From NCBI GenBank assembly GCA_966250325.1, contig CBINGY010000012.1:1-64000 (forward strand): 64,000 nt of DNA, read 5' to 3'. Within the stretch, counting starts at the first letter, position 1, and each line of letters starts with the position of its first letter. The notes beneath the pieces were generated by a model. It had not been told where the DNA came from, ran no database searches, and saw nothing but the letters and a program-made list of their open reading frames with translations. Positions 54,495 to 63,390 of this stretch are shown piece by piece. The translations under genes were made by a program, and so were the position numbers. The DNA is from Jiulongibacter sp966250325. Its GTDB lineage: Bacteria; Bacteroidota; Bacteroidia; Cytophagales; Spirosomataceae.

Positions 54495-55430
54495 TTACTC
54501 GTGTTCAGCAAGATATCGTTCCGCATCCAAAGCCGCCATACATCCTGTTCCGGCAGCTGTAACAGCTTGTCGGTAAACTTTATCCATGGCGTCTCCGCAA
54601 GCAAATATGCCGGGAATATTAGTTTTTGAAGTCCCTTTGGTTACCTCGATATAGCCTGTTTCATCCATATCTATGAAACCCTGAAAAATGTCGGTGTTGG
54701 GCTTATGACCAATGGCCACAAAAAATCCGGTTGCTGGAATAACGCTTTCCTGATTTGTTTTGTTGTTGATAACCCGAACGCCCTCAACGCCATTTTTTCC
54801 CAGCACTTCAAGGGTTTCCGTATTAAACAATATCTCGATGTTTGAAGTATTCTTTACACGGTTTTCCATAATGGTGGAGGCACGGAAAGCATCTTTCCTC
54901 ACCAGCATGGTTACTTTTTTGCAGAGCTTTGAAAGGTAATGGGCCTCTTCTGCAGCCGTATCGCCTGCACCTACCACAATAACCTCCTGACCTCTGTAAA
55001 AGAAGCCGTCGCAAACCGCACAGGCAGACACCCCGAGTCCATTTAAACGCTGCTCAGACTCCAGTCCAAGCCATTTGGCAGAAGCACCGGTGGCAATGAT
55101 CACAGCACGAGCTGTTACTTCATGATTCTCGTCTATAATCACTTTGTGGGCTAAAGGCGTTGAGAAATCCACGCTAGTTGCCATTCCGTAGCGGTTATCA
55201 AGACCAAATCGTTCAGCTTGCATGCGTAGCTGCTCCATCATTTCCGGCCCTTGTATACCATCGGGATAGCCTGGAAAATTTTCGACATCATTGGTTATGG
55301 TTAACTGACCGCCAGGCTGACCTCCCTGATAAAGCACCGGCTTAAGACCGGCACGTCCGGCATAGATTGCTGCAGTATAGCCCGCAGGACCTGATCCTAA
55401 AATGAGCAGATCAACATTCTCCTGAGTCAT
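54495..55430 (-). CDS. trxB: Thioredoxin-disulfide reductase
   Basis: The 311-residue flavoprotein is a standard TrxB: FAD-binding LGSGPAGYTAAIYAGRAGL, active-site Cys137-Cys140 in SACAVCDGFF, NADPH-binding VGAGDTAAEEAHYLSKLC, and the C-terminal GIFACGDAMDKVYRQAVTAA. It reduces thioredoxin with NADPH. It is transcribed with the M23 and bshB1 genes; together with BshB1 it suggests a thiol redox context, while the wall peptidase between them is less easy to link. Confidence 0.96.
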   Translation of the reverse strand: MTQENVDLLILGSGPAGYTAAIYAGRAGLKPVLYQGGQPGGQLTITNDVENFPGYPDGIQGPEMMEQLRMQAERFGLDNRYGMATSVDFSTPLAHKVIIDENHEVTARAVIIATGASAKWLGLESEQRLNGLGVSACAVCDGFFYRGQEVIVVGAGDTAAEEAHYLSKLCKKVTMLVRKDAFRASTIMENRVKNTSNIEILFNTETLEVLGKNGVEGVRVINNKTNQESVIPATGFFVAIGHKPNTDIFQGFIDMDETGYIEVTKGTSKTNIPGIFACGDAMDKVYRQAVTAAGTGCMAALDAERYLAEHE

Positions 55431-55605
55431 GTATGTTATTTCGGTTAAAAAGGATTTTGAGGTGCAAATTTCGACAAATAGGAAAGCAAAACCAAGCCCG
55501 GTCCTGTCATTTCCTCATTTCAACTTCCCTCGGGTTTCCTAATAGTTGTTAAATAAGAAAAGAACACAAATCCAGACGGAATGATTACCTCTAAAAAAAT
55601 AATTC

Positions 55606-57492
55606 TTAAAAAAAGCGAAACTCGATTCTCCGGTTAAGTTTCCGGTTTTCTTCATTTATATTAGGCACTACTGGTTGGGTTTCTCCGTATCCGATCGATT
55701 TCAATTTATCCTTCGGTATTCCTTCACGTATTAAATAGTTTACCACTGACTCGGCCCTTTTTTGAGAAAGTATGAGATTGTCCTGATCTTTCCCTACATC
55801 ATCGGTATGAGCCAGAATTTCAACCCCTAGTCCGGGGTTATCCCAAATGATGCGGGCAAGTTTACTCAATTCTACTTCTGACTCGGGTTTCAATTCCCAG
55901 CTGGCCTCATCAAAATAGATATTGCTAAGCTTTTCTACGTGTTCTTTGTCAATGGCATCCAGAGATATATCCATCAATCTGTTTTCTCTTACACCATCCT
56001 CCAATGTAAAACTGAGACTTTTGAAGAAATACTGCGGTTTTTCTACATAGAGGCCGTAGTTCCCCGAATTAGGCAAGACGGCCATGTATTCCCCTGTTAG
56101 TGAATCAGACTCAAAATTGGAAAGCACCTCCTTGTTTTCCAGATTGACGAGCTGCAAACGTGCCTGAATAGGCTGCTGGTCTTTGGCATTTTTGACAATT
56201 CCCTTGACGTAAAAGGTCGGATCAATTTTCTCTTTGAGCTGGGCGGGTAATTCAAAGGAATACAGTTTTACCTGATCACCTTTTTCAAACGAATAAAAGG
56301 CTTGTTTGCCATCTGCTGAAATTACAAGAGCAAACTGGTCATTCACATCATTGACCGGATACCCCAGATTTACCGGTTTTTCAAATCCCGCACTTTTCTT
56401 TTCTGAAAGAAAGAGATCAAAGCCACCCAGAGATAAATGCCCGTTTGATGCAAAAAACAGATTGGTTCCATTGGCATGTAAAAAAGGGGATACCTCATCA
56501 GAACCGGTATTGAGCACCTTGCCCAGATTTCGGGCTGTTGACCACTCCCCTTTTTCATTACGGATACTGGCATAAAGATCTTTGCCGCCTTCCCCGCCGT
56601 AGCGGTCTGAAGAAAATACAAGGACACGTCCGTCTGAGGATAAACTGGCCTGAGAATCCCACTCCGGAGAATTAACCTTCTTTCCCATATTTACAGGAAC
56701 ACTCCATTGGCCGTTCCTCTTTTGAGTTATAAAAAGATCGCATCCTCCTACCCGTTCCCGGCCTTCGCAACTGGTAAAAACCATCGTGTTTCCATCTGCT
56801 GAGATAGTGCAGGCACCTTCATTAAATGGTGTATTAATGGAATCAGATAAGCCCATCGGCTTTCCCCAGGATTCTCCATTACGTTTCGAAATAAATATAT
56901 CTTCATCTGCCCCATTATTCCTGGCCGTATAATAAACTGACTCACCGTCTGCTGTGAAAGCTGGGAAATACTGTCTGTCTTTAAAATTGAGAACCGAGGA
57001 CATCTCCGTTGGATTTATCACCAGAGGATTTGACATGGTGGTCAAGGCAAACTTACAAGTAGCCAGTTGACGCTCAAGCTGCTCAAAAGCCGGTGTATTT
57101 TTTCGGGTGTTCTGCATAGCCAGTTCCAGATATTCCTGAGCCCTGGCAAAATCCCCGGTTTTCATGTCATCGCTGGCCAGAAAGGTGAAAGCCAGCACAT
57201 ACGATTTATTATTGGGATCAACCCTTAGAAGATGTTCGTAGTAGGTTTTGGCTGCAGGTAAATCTCGCCTTGAATAAGCCATTTGTCCCATCCGGTAAAG
57301 AGGAATTGGGTAGTCTGGGAAACGTTCAAGTGCCTCCCTGAAGAATTTAGAGGCTGTATCATATTCCCGTTTAACAAAAGCCTCTTCTCCCCTCTCGTAC
57401 AAACCTATTGCCTTCTTATCCTGAGCACTGAGTGAGAAGCCAAACAAAGTAAAAGCGAATACAATCGTAAATCGAATGGATGAATACTTCAT
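55606..57492 (-). CDS. TPR / PD40 propeller / CRD / OmpA protein (PorE-like)
   Basis: From the ATG at 57492 the product has 628 residues with a signal peptide (MKYSSIRFTIVFAFTLFGF, ending SLSAQ); the 61-residue extension upstream lacks such a signal. TPR repeats (about 30-150) lead to a PD40/WD40-like propeller (about 180-430, e.g. GEGGKDLYASIRNEKGEW), a carboxypeptidase-regulatory-like domain (about 445-525) and an OmpA C-terminal domain (about 530-628: LAHTDDVGKDQDNLILSQKR). The same order occurs in PorE of the type IX secretion system. Several paralogues exist in Bacteroidota, so PorE itself is not claimed. OmpA would anchor it to peptidoglycan. Confidence 0.85.
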   Translation of the reverse strand: MKYSSIRFTIVFAFTLFGFSLSAQDKKAIGLYERGEEAFVKREYDTASKFFREALERFPDYPIPLYRMGQMAYSRRDLPAAKTYYEHLLRVDPNNKSYVLAFTFLASDDMKTGDFARAQEYLELAMQNTRKNTPAFEQLERQLATCKFALTTMSNPLVINPTEMSSVLNFKDRQYFPAFTADGESVYYTARNNGADEDIFISKRNGESWGKPMGLSDSINTPFNEGACTISADGNTMVFTSCEGRERVGGCDLFITQKRNGQWSVPVNMGKKVNSPEWDSQASLSSDGRVLVFSSDRYGGEGGKDLYASIRNEKGEWSTARNLGKVLNTGSDEVSPFLHANGTNLFFASNGHLSLGGFDLFLSEKKSAGFEKPVNLGYPVNDVNDQFALVISADGKQAFYSFEKGDQVKLYSFELPAQLKEKIDPTFYVKGIVKNAKDQQPIQARLQLVNLENKEVLSNFESDSLTGEYMAVLPNSGNYGLYVEKPQYFFKSLSFTLEDGVRENRLMDISLDAIDKEHVEKLSNIYFDEASWELKPESEVELSKLARIIWDNPGLGVEILAHTDDVGKDQDNLILSQKRAESVVNYLIREGIPKDKLKSIGYGETQPVVPNINEENRKLNRRIEFRFF

Positions 57493-57576
57493 GGTGAGTA
57501 GTCTACCTCTTATTTTTATGGCTTGAAATGTTGCCATCTTTATTCCTTCTTTTATCAACGCAAAAATTAAACCTTT

Positions 57577-58119
57577 ATGGGTCAGTTTTATCTTTTTTTT
57601 AAAGCCATGCACATCGTAGGGTTTGTGAGCTGGTTTGCAGGGCTTTTTTATCTGGTGAGAATGTTTGTGTATCATTCAGAGGTTCATCAAAAACCTTTGG
57701 CTATCCAGGATGACTGGAAAAAACAATATACGCTCATGCAATGGAGAGTATATAAAATTATCTCAACCCCGGCTATGATGTTCACCTGGACATTCGGGCT
57801 GGCCATGTTACTTACTAATTCCGGCCTTTTAAGCCAAACCTGGATACAAATTAAGCTCCTTCTTCTGGTCTTACTTACTGCTTACCACCTGTATTGCAAA
57901 CGTGTTATTCAGAAACTCGAGAGAGGGGAAAATCCTTATACTTCATTCCAGTTCAGATTGATGAATGAATTACCTACACTTTTCCTGGTGGCCATTGTGT
58001 TGCTAGCTGTAGTGAGGAACATGCTCAATTTCCTCTACTTATTTTTGGGCATTCTTACTTTTGGCGTGGTATTATATCTGGCTGCAAAAGCCTATAAGAA
58101 ACGAAGACAAACAAAATAG
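57577..58119 (+). CDS. hemJ: HemJ-type protoporphyrinogen oxidase
   Basis: A 180-residue inner-membrane protein with four to five helices. FKAMHIVGFVSWFAGLFYLV (with the conserved His) and WRVYKIISTPAMMFTWTFGL are the HemJ signature, and KLLLLVLLTAYHLYCKRVI follows. HemJ oxidises protoporphyrinogen IX in haem synthesis. The last 20 residues are basic. The gene diverges from the PorE-like gene; the distance between the two starts is 84 bases. It is followed by a small conserved gene 5 bases later. Confidence 0.93.
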   Translation: MGQFYLFFKAMHIVGFVSWFAGLFYLVRMFVYHSEVHQKPLAIQDDWKKQYTLMQWRVYKIISTPAMMFTWTFGLAMLLTNSGLLSQTWIQIKLLLLVLLTAYHLYCKRVIQKLERGENPYTSFQFRLMNELPTLFLVAIVLLAVVRNMLNFLYLFLGILTFGVVLYLAAKAYKKRRQTK

Positions 58120-58124
58120 AAGCA

Positions 58125-58394
58125 ATGGATATTAAAAAAGTGAAATCGGAAACAGAGCTACCGAACGACCTACTCCGGGCACTTTGGCACGTCTGGAATG
58201 GAAACTGGGAAAAGGCTCATGAAATTGCTCAGTCCAAAGAAGGAACCTATGATTACGACCGAATTCATGCATATCTACACCGTGAAGAGGGAGACCAGTT
58301 TAATGCCGCCTGGTGGTACCGGAGACTCGGACTTCCTTTCCCTACCATTTCTTTACGAGAAGAATGGCAGCTTTTAGTAGAAGAATACGGTTAA
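58125..58394 (+). CDS. Small conserved protein, 89 residues
   Basis: A cytoplasmic 89-residue protein with a Trp-rich helix region: LLRALWHVWNGNWEKAHEIA and AYLHREEGDQFNAAWWYRR. I have no family name for it, but such proteins occur in many bacteria with the segment HxYLHRxEGDxxNAxYWYxRA, which also appears in some TPR-like proteins. It follows hemJ by 5 bases and is therefore probably cotranscribed. Function unknown. Confidence 0.8.
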   Translation: MDIKKVKSETELPNDLLRALWHVWNGNWEKAHEIAQSKEGTYDYDRIHAYLHREEGDQFNAAWWYRRLGLPFPTISLREEWQLLVEEYG

Positions 58395-58396
58395 TA

Positions 58397-59134
58397 TTAC
58401 TCCCTGAAAAGATTCGCTGTATAATCAAGCAATTCGATGCCTCCGTAAGGCCCATGACCCGGAATAACGGTCTGAACATCCGGAAATTTAGCTTTGAGCA
58501 CTTCAATGGTTTCGGTCCACTTTTCTTCATTAGCATCACCCAGATAACCTTTGGATGCATCCATACATTTTACCAGACATCCACCAAACATTACCTTTTC
58601 AGCAGCAAAATAAGCCACCACATTGTCACGTGTATGACCTTCTCCGGGATAATGTAAGAGAACTTCAGACTTGCCAGCCTTTAAAACCAGACTTCGTTCA
58701 AAGGTTTTCTGAGGTACTAAATTATCTTCGGCTTCAGCCAGTTTTGCAGTTAATGAGGTAGAATAGGAAGGAATACCGCGGGAATGGAATGCTTCCAGTC
58801 CGGCCAGGCAGTCATCATGAAAATGTGTAGCGACCACGGCCTTTATCTTCAGCTTTTTCTGCTCAATTAGAAATTCCAACAATTCTTCGGATGATTCTTC
58901 CGTGGCAGGGGTATCAAAAACAAGAGCCACGTTTCCGTTCACTACGATCATTCCATTACACTCAACTTTCCCAAAACTGTCCGTTTTTAAGTAAGAAATG
59001 TGGTTGTAGGCATGATCACTTACTTTTTTTATGACCAGTGTTTCACTTTGGTATTCCAGATTAAGCTTAGAAAATGCGGAAATCTGGAAAAAGAACAGGA
59101 CCCAAAAAACCAAAAGACCAATTAGATGTTTCAA
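58397..59134 (-). CDS. Subclass B1 metallo-beta-lactamase
   Basis: The 245-residue protein has a signal peptide (about 1-20) and all six zinc ligands of subclass B1: His104, His106 and Asp108 in THFHDD, His167 in GEGHTRDN, Cys186 in GGCLVKC and His227 in PGHGPYGG. Length and spacing are like those of chromosomal flavobacterial enzymes (BlaB, IND, CGB groups). Such periplasmic enzymes hydrolyse penicillins, cephalosporins and carbapenems; activity here is unproved. The start is TTG at 59134, 5 bases after the crtZ stop. It is the last gene in the carotenoid run, so it may share the crt promoter. Confidence 0.9.
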   Translation of the reverse strand: MKHLIGLLVFWVLFFFQISAFSKLNLEYQSETLVIKKVSDHAYNHISYLKTDSFGKVECNGMIVVNGNVALVFDTPATEESSEELLEFLIEQKKLKIKAVVATHFHDDCLAGLEAFHSRGIPSYSTSLTAKLAEAEDNLVPQKTFERSLVLKAGKSEVLLHYPGEGHTRDNVVAYFAAEKVMFGGCLVKCMDASKGYLGDANEEKWTETIEVLKAKFPDVQTVIPGHGPYGGIELLDYTANLFRE

Positions 59135-59139
59135 CAGAA

Positions 59140-59592
59140 TCAGATATTAAAATATTTCTTAGGTACGTAGAGCATTCCGAAGCACTCTCCATGTTCCTTG
59201 CCTAAATGCTTGTGATGAACTTTATGTGCTTTTCTTAAGCCGGTCAGGTAAGGGCTTTTCACTTTGTCAAACCACTTAAATCGTTGATGAATAAGTACAT
59301 CATGAATTAAAAAATAAGCAATTCCATAGAAAAGTATTCCAAGCCCGATAAAGAACTTAAAATTGAGAACCGGCTCAATTCCAAAGTAAAACAGGAGTAT
59401 ACTCGGAACAGCAAAAATGGCAAAGAATGCATCATTCTTCTCAAAAATTCCCTGGTACTTTGGTTGATGATGATCCTCATGAAGGTACCATAGGAAACCG
59501 TGCATTACAAATTTATGGGTACACCAGGTAATACCTTCCATGATAAGAAAGGTAAGAAGTGTTACGCCGGCAAACATCAGTATGTTCATCAT
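59140..59592 (-). CDS. crtZ: Beta-carotene hydroxylase CrtZ
   Basis: The 150-residue membrane protein has four helices and the histidine clusters of the fatty acid hydroxylase superfamily: HKFVMHGFLWYLHEDHH (residues about 26-42), HDVLIHQRFKWF and KAHKVHHKHLGKEHGECFGML. CrtZ adds 3-hydroxyl groups to the beta-rings of carotene, giving zeaxanthin. No lycopene cyclase gene is seen, so the substrate ring must come from an enzyme elsewhere. It follows crtB after 88 bases. Confidence 0.93.
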   Translation of the reverse strand: MMNILMFAGVTLLTFLIMEGITWCTHKFVMHGFLWYLHEDHHQPKYQGIFEKNDAFFAIFAVPSILLFYFGIEPVLNFKFFIGLGILFYGIAYFLIHDVLIHQRFKWFDKVKSPYLTGLRKAHKVHHKHLGKEHGECFGMLYVPKKYFNI

Positions 59593-59680
59593 GATCCTAA
59601 GTTAATGCTAATCTACTCTGTTATTCAAAATTAATCTTGATTGAGGCAGAATGAAAGATTTACCTCTTTAAATTATCCAA

Positions 59681-60517
59681 TTAAATAAGTCCCAGCTTAA
59701 AACGGGTATACGCTTTCATGAGAATCAGAACTTTTAGCGGATTCGAAATACGTATCCGGCTGTTCATGATCTTATGGCTTTCCAAACGTCTTAGTTTATT
59801 GAGCAATCCCAGATAATACCTGTAAGCCAGAAAAACTCCCATTCTACTTTCTATTGGCAAATGAACCAATCCTTTGTAGGCCTCATGAAAATCGTTCTCA
59901 ATCTCCCCAATAATCATTTGTTTGTCGCTTTCAGTAAGTCGGTTAGAGGTAAGGCCCGGGAAATAGGACCTCCCCAGATCATCAAAATCGGCTCTCAGAT
60001 CTCTCAGGAAATTTACTTTCTGAAATGCCGATCCCAGCCTCATTGCAGGGGCTTTAAGTTCCTGAAAACGTTGTTCATCATTATTCACAAAAACACGAAG
60101 ACACATAAGGCCCACCACATCTGCCGAGCCATAAATGTACTGCTCATAATCTTCACGGGTTTTGTAATCTTTCACATCAAGATCAAACCTCATACTCTTC
60201 AGGAAGTCTTTGACATAATCATGTAGCTTGTATTTCTGTACCACTTCCTGAAAGGAATTAAGAATTGGATTCAGGCTGATTCCACGCTCTAAAGACCGTT
60301 CATATTCTACTTCAAACTCATCAAGAAGAGCCTTTTGGTCGTACCCATGGAATGTATCTACAATTTCATCGGCATATCTCACGAATCCGTAAATCGCGTA
60401 AATGGCCGGCCTGATGGACTTCCCGAACAAGCTGATGCCCCATGAAAATGAAGTGCTGTACGCTTTGGTAATGAGTTTGCTGCAATCATACGATGTACTG
60501 TCGAACAATTGTTTCAT
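59681..60517 (-). CDS. crtB: Phytoene synthase
   Basis: The 278-residue enzyme has the two aspartate-rich helices of squalene/phytoene synthases: YGFVRYADEIVDTF (DxxxD) and VNFLRDLRADFDDLGRSYFPG, plus STSFSWGISLFGKSIRPAIYA at the start. It joins two geranylgeranyl diphosphates to form phytoene. It overlaps crtI by 4 bases and is thus translationally coupled to it. Confidence 0.95.
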   Translation of the reverse strand: MKQLFDSTSYDCSKLITKAYSTSFSWGISLFGKSIRPAIYAIYGFVRYADEIVDTFHGYDQKALLDEFEVEYERSLERGISLNPILNSFQEVVQKYKLHDYVKDFLKSMRFDLDVKDYKTREDYEQYIYGSADVVGLMCLRVFVNNDEQRFQELKAPAMRLGSAFQKVNFLRDLRADFDDLGRSYFPGLTSNRLTESDKQMIIGEIENDFHEAYKGLVHLPIESRMGVFLAYRYYLGLLNKLRRLESHKIMNSRIRISNPLKVLILMKAYTRFKLGLI

Positions 60518-61980
60518 AGGTTATGGTGTTTGATAATAAGTTCACTAACTACTTTCCCCGATATAAGTGAAGGTGGAACACCTGGCCCCGGAACCGTCAG
60601 CTGACCTGTAAAGTAAAGATTGTCCAATTTATTACTTTTTAGGCGTGGTCGGAGAATATGTGTTTGAAAAAGAGTGTTTGCCAACCCGTACGCATTACCT
60701 TTGTAAGAATTGTACTCACTTTTAAAGTCATTCACGCAGAATGACTCTTTGAATAAAACGGAATCTCTCAGACTCTGGTTAGTGAGATTTTCTAATCTGT
60801 CCAGAATCTTGTTAAAATAAATCTCTCTTATTTCGGACGTATCCTTGAGATCGGGGGCAATAGGGATAAGAAAAATGCCTGCTTCGCTGCCTTCAGGGGC
60901 TGATTCACGATCTGTCAAACTCGGGAAACTTGCATAAAATAATGGATCCTCCGGCCAGTTTGCCTTATCATAAATATCACGGGCATGAATTTCAAAATCG
61001 GTGTCAAAAAAAAGCGTATGATGAGTAACCCCTTTCAGCTTCTGACCAAAACCAACATAGAATAAAAGTGCCGAAGGGGCGAATGTCTTACGATCCCAGT
61101 AGCTTTCGGAATATTGACGGTGCTTAACGGGAAGAAGTTGTTCTGTATGATGGTAATCTGCACCACTCAGAACAATATCCGCTTCAATTAGCCCTTCGTC
61201 CGTTTTTACACCTTTGATTTTTCTGCCCTCCAGTTCAAATCCTTTAACAGGCTTCGCTGTTTTGATATCAACACCAAGTTCCTTTGCAAGTTGAACCATC
61301 GCCTTAACCACTTCGTACATACCTCCCTTCGGATGCCAGGTACCGAGCTTCAGATCGGCATAGTTCATGAAATTATAAAAGGAAGGGGTATCGGAGGGCT
61401 TCGCTCCAAGAAACAAAACCGGAAATTCCAGTATCTGCTTCAAATCGGCATTAGTAATTGTTCTGCCGACCTGTTTTTTAATCGTATCAATAAAACTCCC
61501 GAGTTTCAGGATGGTTTTCGGGGTAACAATTTCAAGTATACTTTCTCCCGGCCGGTAAACTAAATCTTTAATGGCTACCTCATAATTGTCTTCTGCCTCA
61601 GAGATAAAAGCCCTTAGTCTTTCTCCACTCCCGGCCTGCCTTTTCTCAAAAGTTTCTACCGTTTTTTCAAAATCAGCCGAAACAGGAATGGCATCTCCTT
61701 TACGGAAATAAATCTGATAACCGGGATCCAGCTGAATAAGTTGGTAGTAATCTGAAACAGATTTTCCAAAATCATTGAAAAAACGCTCGAAAACATCTGG
61801 CATCCAGTAAAAAGTGGGCCCTATGTCAAAAGTGAAACCATTTTTAATCAGCTGCCTTGCCCGTCCACCTGGTTCGTTATTTTTCTCCAGAATTGTGACA
61901 GAGAAACCGCTTTCGGCCAGATAACAGGCCGCCGCTAAGGATGAAAAACCTGAGCCAATTATAACTACCTTAACTGCCAT
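60514..61980 (-). CDS. crtI: Phytoene desaturase CrtI
   Basis: A 488-residue flavoprotein. It begins KVVIIGSGFSSLAAACYLAE with FAD-binding glycines and a few residues later has LEKNNEPGGRARQLIKNGF. The C-terminal LYFTGQLTVPGPGVPPSLIS is the bacterial CrtI signature. It introduces four double bonds into phytoene to make lycopene. The gene leads the run crtI-crtB-crtZ-bla. A -7 promoter box and an inverted repeat lie upstream, so light or stress control is possible; no regulator gene is seen. Confidence 0.96.
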   Translation of the reverse strand: MAVKVVIIGSGFSSLAAACYLAESGFSVTILEKNNEPGGRARQLIKNGFTFDIGPTFYWMPDVFERFFNDFGKSVSDYYQLIQLDPGYQIYFRKGDAIPVSADFEKTVETFEKRQAGSGERLRAFISEAEDNYEVAIKDLVYRPGESILEIVTPKTILKLGSFIDTIKKQVGRTITNADLKQILEFPVLFLGAKPSDTPSFYNFMNYADLKLGTWHPKGGMYEVVKAMVQLAKELGVDIKTAKPVKGFELEGRKIKGVKTDEGLIEADIVLSGADYHHTEQLLPVKHRQYSESYWDRKTFAPSALLFYVGFGQKLKGVTHHTLFFDTDFEIHARDIYDKANWPEDPLFYASFPSLTDRESAPEGSEAGIFLIPIAPDLKDTSEIREIYFNKILDRLENLTNQSLRDSVLFKESFCVNDFKSEYNSYKGNAYGLANTLFQTHILRPRLKSNKLDNLYFTGQLTVPGPGVPPSLISGKVVSELIIKHHNL

Positions 61981-62031
61981 ACAGTGGAATTCGACTTATT
62001 TACGCTTTCTGGATGAACCTGGATTAAGTGC

Positions 62032-62056
62032 GATATAATATTTTTTGTATTATATC
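62032..62056. promoter_or_regulatory. Inverted repeat in the crtI leader
   Basis: GATATAATA (62032-62040), 7 bases, TATTATATC (62048-62056): a perfect 9-base inverted repeat, 52 bases before the crtI ATG and just downstream of a candidate -7 element. It may be an operator for crt control; the repressor is unknown. Confidence 0.5.
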
Positions 62057-62064
62057 ATACCTCA

Positions 62065-62072
62065 CAAATATA
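62065..62072 (-). promoter_or_regulatory. Candidate -7 element of the crtI run
   Basis: The minus strand reads TATATTTG, matching TAnnTTTG, about 85 bases before the crtI ATG. A -33 TTTG is not evident. Confidence 0.45.
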
Positions 62073-62213
62073 AGAGTAAAACCGAATTCACCTGAATAGG
62101 GTTTCAGAAAAGTCTATTTTTTATCAGTCCCGAACGAATATCAGAAAATTTTCGGTGGATCAATGTAGTGCAAACAAATAACTAAGAATGCGGTTACACA
62201 AACATCCAAAAAG

Positions 62214-62237
62214 TAAAACCCCGGTTACTAACCAGGG
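62214..62237 (-). terminator. Probable terminator of ald
   Basis: On the minus strand GCCCTGGTT, a 3-base loop and AACCGGGG pair with one bulge and are followed by TTTT. It lies about 40 bases after the ald stop. Confidence 0.55.
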
Positions 62238-62277
62238 CATACATCATCATAACAGTTTAAGGAAATCTAATTTTATC

Positions 62278-63378
62278 TTATACCATGACTTGTTCACCAG
62301 TAAATGATCTGGCTACGGCCTCATGAACTATATCACCATGAACAATATTTAAGCCTTTGCGGAGTGCGGCCGATTTTTCAACAGCCCGTTCCCATCCAAG
62401 GCTTGCCAACTGAAGCACATAGGGCAAAGTAGCATTGGTTAATGCGAGCGTAGAAGTATTAGGTACCGCCCCGGGCATATTTGCTACACAATAATGAACT
62501 ATGCCATCAATCTCATACGTGGGATTTTCGTGTGTAGTCGGTTTACATGTTTCTATACAACCTCCCTGATCCACCGCTACATCTACCAAAACCGTTCCTG
62601 GCTGCATTAATTTCAACATCGGCCTTGTAATAAGATGAGGAGCACGGGCTCCCGGAATCAATACAGCTCCGATAACTAAATCGGCATCTCTTATCGCCTT
62701 CTCAATAGTATAACGGTTGGAATGAAGCGTTGTAACGTTAGCAGGCAAAATATCAGACAACTGACGTAATCGCTGAAGATTTATATCCAGTATAGTCACA
62801 TCAGCACCGAGCCCTGCAGCCATCTTGGCAGCATGAGTTCCAACCACTCCCCCGCCCAGAATAACCACCTTGCCCTTCGGAGTTCCGGGTACACCACCGA
62901 GCAAAACTCCTTTTCCTCCCATGGGCTTCTCCAGATATTTGGCTCCTTCCTGAATCGCCATTCTTCCGGCCACCTCAGACATCGGAATTAACAAGGGTAA
63001 AGAACCATCATCCGTCTCTACGGTTTCATAGGCGATACAAACAGAATTACTCTTAAGCATCGCCCGGGTAAGGGTCTGCGAACCCGCAAAATGGAAATAA
63101 GTAAATACCAACTGCCCGCTTTTAATCAGATCATATTCCTTCTCCAAAGGTTCCTTTACCTTCAACACCATTTCGGCATTGGCGTAGACGCCTTCCATGG
63201 AGGAAACAATAGTGGATCCGGCTTTTTGGTATACATGATCAGGGAATCCACTGTTCAGCCCGGCATTTGTCTGAATGAGCACTTCATGACCGGCATTAAC
63301 CAGCTCGGCTACTCCGGCAGGAGTGAGAGCCACACGATTCTCATTGTTTTTGATTTCTGCCGGAACACCTACGAGCAT
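62278..63378 (-). CDS. ald: Alanine dehydrogenase
   Basis: The 366-residue enzyme is full length. The substrate-binding N-terminal half starts MLVGVPAEIKNNENRVALTP; the NAD domain shows VVILGGGVVGTHAAKMAAGLGADVTILD, and His and Asp of the active site are in YFHFAGSQTLTR and LVDVAVDQGGCIE. It converts L-alanine to pyruvate and ammonia reversibly. The gene diverges from an Lrp/AsnC regulator gene, as in several bacteria where the regulator controls ald. A -7 box TATCTTTG on the minus strand (63429-63436) and a 15-base direct repeat lie before its start. Confidence 0.95.
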   Translation of the reverse strand: MLVGVPAEIKNNENRVALTPAGVAELVNAGHEVLIQTNAGLNSGFPDHVYQKAGSTIVSSMEGVYANAEMVLKVKEPLEKEYDLIKSGQLVFTYFHFAGSQTLTRAMLKSNSVCIAYETVETDDGSLPLLIPMSEVAGRMAIQEGAKYLEKPMGGKGVLLGGVPGTPKGKVVILGGGVVGTHAAKMAAGLGADVTILDINLQRLRQLSDILPANVTTLHSNRYTIEKAIRDADLVIGAVLIPGARAPHLITRPMLKLMQPGTVLVDVAVDQGGCIETCKPTTHENPTYEIDGIVHYCVANMPGAVPNTSTLALTNATLPYVLQLASLGWERAVEKSAALRKGLNIVHGDIVHEAVARSFTGEQVMV

Positions 63379-63390
63379 GGTCCTTTAAAA

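Noticed and set aside
62278..63378. Saccharopine dehydrogenase or transhydrogenase as alternative to alanine dehydrogenase
   Set aside because: The length, the start MLVGVPAEIKNNENRVALTP and the divergent Lrp gene all fit alanine dehydrogenase better.
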